From Gavia stellata (lineage: Eukaryota; Chordata; Aves; Gaviiformes; Gaviidae), in NCBI RefSeq assembly GCF_030936135.1, contig NC_082612.1, forward strand, positions 13,499,001-13,563,000: DNA of 64,000 nt, given 5' to 3'. The stretch's first letter is position 1. Every line of letters begins with the position of its first letter. Below, piece after piece: positions 62,001 to 64,000 of the stretch. The position numbers and the translations under genes are program-made. The notes under the pieces are model-generated. The model ran no database searches. It saw nothing but the letters and a program-made list of their open reading frames with translations, and had not been told where the DNA came from.

Positions 62001-63857
62001 GTGTGTCTATGTAGTTAGGCACGCCTGGGACTTGGCAGAGCCAGGGGAGAGAGGTGAATTACCTGAGGCACAACTGACGGAGGGCCAGGGGGAAGATTTT
62101 CAGGACTTGAAATAGTGGATTGCCTTCTGTTCTGTAGGGAAGGAAAAAAGGTCTCTCCGTGCAACTGTGATGCAAAAGGTAGCTCTCAATGCCTGCCTTA
62201 ACACAGTATGTTCAAAAAGCTGTGACCCGTCACTTTTAGACAGTTGTTAACACCCAGAAAAGGCTCATCCTTCCCTAAGTTTTATTCTTTGTAAAGCTTC
62301 TCTACAGTTTTCTAATTAGTTTGTTAGTGAACTGTGCAGGGATTCAGATCTGTTATGGGAATTCTTAATTCTTTAGAATAATTCTACCTGATTTTTTTTT
62401 TTTTCTCAGACCCCTAAAATCAAGGCTGTAAATTGACTTATGCAACAGCCTCGTCTTAGACTCTTTTGGGGTAGGAAATCCCCCATGCAGGGACTGCCTT
62501 AACATTCTGCGGTTAAGTCACTCCTATCCCACTACGTTTTTTCTTAGGCTTAAGCTGTGGCAGCCACAAGTGGAAGCACTTGCCAAAGCGTAGTGACTTT
62601 TGGGAAGCGGGGGAAGAAGTCTTTAATCTAACTTGTATCTGTAAAGGGAACTTAGTATTTTTGGAGAGACTTCAGTGTTTTGAGGTGCTGTTCTCACACC
62701 CATTGGCAAGCCTGGCACCCTTAAAGTCAGCAGCTACTCCTGAAAAACCCATCACCTGCACGTGAACTGATGTACGTGCGTTTCACAGAGACAGCAAAGT
62801 GTTGCGAAAGCCTCGTGCCGCTTTCCGTTACAGCCCCTTGCACTGTGACAGACTGCCAGCTCTCGTGCGGGGCCGCAAGCAGCCACTGGCTGCTGCAAGG
62901 CGGCAGCTGGCTCCGGGGAGCAGAGCCGCGCCTCTGGCCTCTGCAAAACCTGGAGCAAGACAGCCTTCTTTAGCTATCGGTCTAACTTTTTTTTATTTCT
63001 CCCCATCCCTGCTGATTTCAGCTCTCGGAGAAGGCAAAGACAACTTTGTTCAATGCCCCATGGAAGCTCTGAAATGGGAAGAGAGGAAGTGCCTCATCCT
63101 GGAGGAGATCCTTGCATACAAGCCTGACATCTTGTGCCTGCAAGAAGTCGACCACTACTTTGACACCTTTGAGCCACTCCTCAGCCGACTCGGCTACCAG
63201 TGTACTTTCTTCCCGAAGCCGTGGTCCCCGTGCCTGGATGTGGAGCGGAACAACGGGCCGGATGGCTGCGCCTTGTTTTTCCTCAAAGACCGCTTTGAGC
63301 TCATCAACAGTGCTAACATCCGGCTAACCGCCATGAAGCTGAAGACCAACCAAGTGGCCATAGCTCAGACTCTGAAGTGCTACGAAACTGGAAGACTGTT
63401 CTGCATTGCCGTCACTCACCTGAAGGCCCGCACTGGCTGGGAGAGGTTTCGGTCCGCGCAAGGCTGTGATCTTCTCCAGAACCTGAAGAGTATTACCCAA
63501 GGCGCGAAGATCCCTCTGATCATCTGCGGAGACTTCAATGCAGAGCCAACTGAGGAGGTCTACAGAGAATTTTCCAACTCTAGCCTCAACTTAAACAGTG
63601 CGTACAAGCTGTTGAGCCCTGACGGACAGTCAGAGCCCCCATACACCACCTGGAAGATCCGGCCCTCGGGAGAGTGCCGGCACACGCTGGATTATATCTG
63701 GTATTCCCAGCATGCCTTGAATGTGAACTCAGCCCTGGGCTTGCTGACTGAAGAGCAAATTGGGCCCAACAGGCTGCCATCATTCAATTACCCTTCCGAT
63801 CACCTCTCTCTGGTGTGTGACTTTAGTTTTAATCAAGACCCCGACAGACTGCTGTAA
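55847..63857 (+). CDS. NOCT: Nocturnin (NADP(H) 2'-phosphatase), complete CDS, join(55847..56030,61661..61930,63022..63857)
   Basis: Three exons splice into 429 codons plus TAA. The joins restore Val62 and Ala152 and give a protein collinear with human NOCT, two residues shorter within the leader. Nocturnin is an endonuclease/exonuclease/phosphatase (EEP)-fold enzyme. It was first called a deadenylase and later shown to remove the 2'-phosphate of NADP+ and NADPH, acting in mitochondria and cytoplasm under circadian control. Visible domains are a Pro/Ala-rich leader without Asp or Glu (1-61), a conserved linker (about 65-140) and the EEP domain (about 140-425). Expected metal and catalytic residues are all present: Asn147 in QWNILAQ, Glu193 in LQEVDHYFD, Asp322 and Asn324 in GDFNAEP, Asp375 in TLDYIW and His412 in SDHLSL. 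No frameshift or stop is seen. An upstream in-frame ATG at 55712 lies before the TATA-like box, so 55847 (A at -3) is the likely start. Confidence 0.97.
56031..61660 (+). other. NOCT: NOCT intron 1
   Basis: The intron begins GTGGGT and ends TTTCCAG. The first 380 bp are still CpG island. The middle is unremarkable single-copy sequence. A second GC-richer stretch spans about 60,200-61,060. The last 410 bp contain three CACGTG E-boxes. Long open frames here, such as those at 60,206-60,616 and 60,662-61,105, show no recognisable domain and reflect GC richness. No repeat family was recognised. Confidence 0.9.
61254..61448. promoter_or_regulatory. NOCT: Three CACGTG E-boxes at the end of NOCT intron 1
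   Basis: Perfect E-boxes lie at 61254-61259, 61347-61352 and 61443-61448, spaced 93 and 96 bp apart, and end about 210 bp before exon 2. CACGTG is the preferred site of CLOCK:BMAL1 and of USF and MYC family proteins. NOCT is a known rhythmic, clock-controlled gene. Binding is inferred, not shown. Confidence 0.45.
61661..61930 (+). CDS. NOCT: NOCT coding exon 2 (internal Met65, linker, start of EEP domain)
   Basis: This exon encodes the end of Val62 through the first base of Ala152. It is preceded by a T-rich tract ending TTTCCAG and followed by the donor GTAGGA. It carries the conserved segment SRLYSALAKTL, the linker PIDPKDLLEECQIVLQ, the block RPPRFQRDFVDL, and the first EEP strand IRVMQWNILAQ with Asn147. 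The first in-frame ATG, at 61669-61671, is Met65 and is followed by GNSTSRL. Human NOCT has the corresponding methionine at 67. Confidence 0.96.
61931..63021 (+). other. NOCT: NOCT intron 2
   Basis: The intron is 1,091 bp and begins GTAGGA. Its 3' end has a run of T and C from about 62,983 that ends GATTTCAG. It includes a T-rich run near 62,392 and one CACGTG at 62759-62764. Nothing else is recognised. Confidence 0.92.
63022..63857 (+). CDS. NOCT: NOCT coding exon 3 (catalytic EEP domain and stop)
   Basis: This exon encodes the rest of Ala152 to Leu429 and the TAA at 63855-63857. The acceptor is a long pyrimidine tract ending GATTTCAG, with the exon starting CTCTCGG. It contains nearly the whole phosphatase domain: LGEGKDNFVQCP at the start, LCLQEVDHYFD (Glu193), FFPKPWSPCLDVE, VTHLKARTGWERFRSAQG, GDFNAEPTEEV (Asp322, Asn324), YTTWKIRPSGECRHTLDYIW (Asp375) and FNYPSDHLSLVCDF (His412). 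The C-terminal tail after the domain is about ten residues. An open frame reading into this exon from position 62799 is intronic and is not part of the product. Confidence 0.97.
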
Positions 63858-64000
63858 TGTGTTGGAAAGCCACGTGGTATTGCAGTGTCTTAACTCGCCA
63901 CTACTTTATTTTGGAGAAAACTTTTGAAGCTGGAAGCTATTGAAGGATGAGGAAATACTGTTGACTAAACATTATTTCGGGCACTTGTTTGGAGTTAGCA
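63858..64000 (+). other. NOCT: NOCT 3' UTR (partial, runs off the window)
   Basis: Sequence after the TAA shows no AATAAA or ATTAAA hexamer before the window ends, so polyadenylation lies beyond 64000. It contains one CACGTG at 63871-63876, probably incidental. Confidence 0.7.

Noticed and set aside
62799..63857. 352-codon frame joining intron 2 to exon 3
   Set aside because: The first part is intronic and unlike NOCT. A strong acceptor at 63020-63021 marks the true exon start.
1..64000. CRISPR arrays, bacterial operons, tRNA or rRNA genes, viral or toxin genes
   Set aside because: No regularly spaced repeats, no cloverleaf candidate, no ribosomal sequence and no viral gene were seen. Split exons and a CpG island show vertebrate nuclear DNA.

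Overview
The window is vertebrate nuclear DNA with one recognisable protein-coding gene: a complete nocturnin gene (NOCT, also called CCRN4L) on the + strand near the right end. Its CDS is join(55847..56030, 61661..61930, 63022..63857), encoding 429 residues. All splice sites are GT/AG, and the introns interrupt codons 62 and 152. The protein aligns along its length with human NOCT (431 residues, from memory). I see no Alu or L1, only heavily decayed CR1/L3- or MIR-like tails, a compact 5.6-kb first intron and a very GC-rich first exon. This fits a sauropsid, most likely a bird or other archosaur. The species cannot be fixed from the sequence, and the absence of young CR1 copies is unusual for a bird.

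Layout. Positions 1 to about 54,800 are non-coding intergenic sequence, consistent with the gene-poor interval upstream of NOCT known in other amniotes. They hold simple repeats, about eight ancient repeat tails, two GC-rich patches (about 9,430-10,060 and 48,230-48,740) and scattered candidate regulatory motifs. Positions about 54,830-56,410 are the NOCT CpG island. It contains three CRE-type sites spaced 31 and 32 bp apart, GC boxes, a TATA-like box, the short 5' UTR and coding exon 1. Intron 1 runs from 56,031 to 61,660. Its last 410 bp contain three perfect CACGTG E-boxes. Exon 2 (61,661-61,930), a 1.1-kb intron 2 and exon 3 (63,022-63,857) follow. The 3' UTR runs off the window.

How the parts fit together. 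Exon 1 encodes a proline/alanine-rich, acid-free leader like the mitochondrial targeting region of known NOCT. Exon 2 opens with an internal methionine (Met65) followed by an N-myristoylation-type sequence. Exons 2 and 3 encode the EEP-fold NADP(H) 2'-phosphatase domain. The CRE cluster and the E-box cluster are plausible inputs for the rhythmic, cAMP-responsive expression known for this gene.

The most unexpected structures outside the gene are a 42-bp, 41/42-identical inverted duplication at 9627-9668 and 11221-11262, and a minus-strand stretch at 38,841-39,300 whose broken open frames look coding-like but match nothing I recognise.
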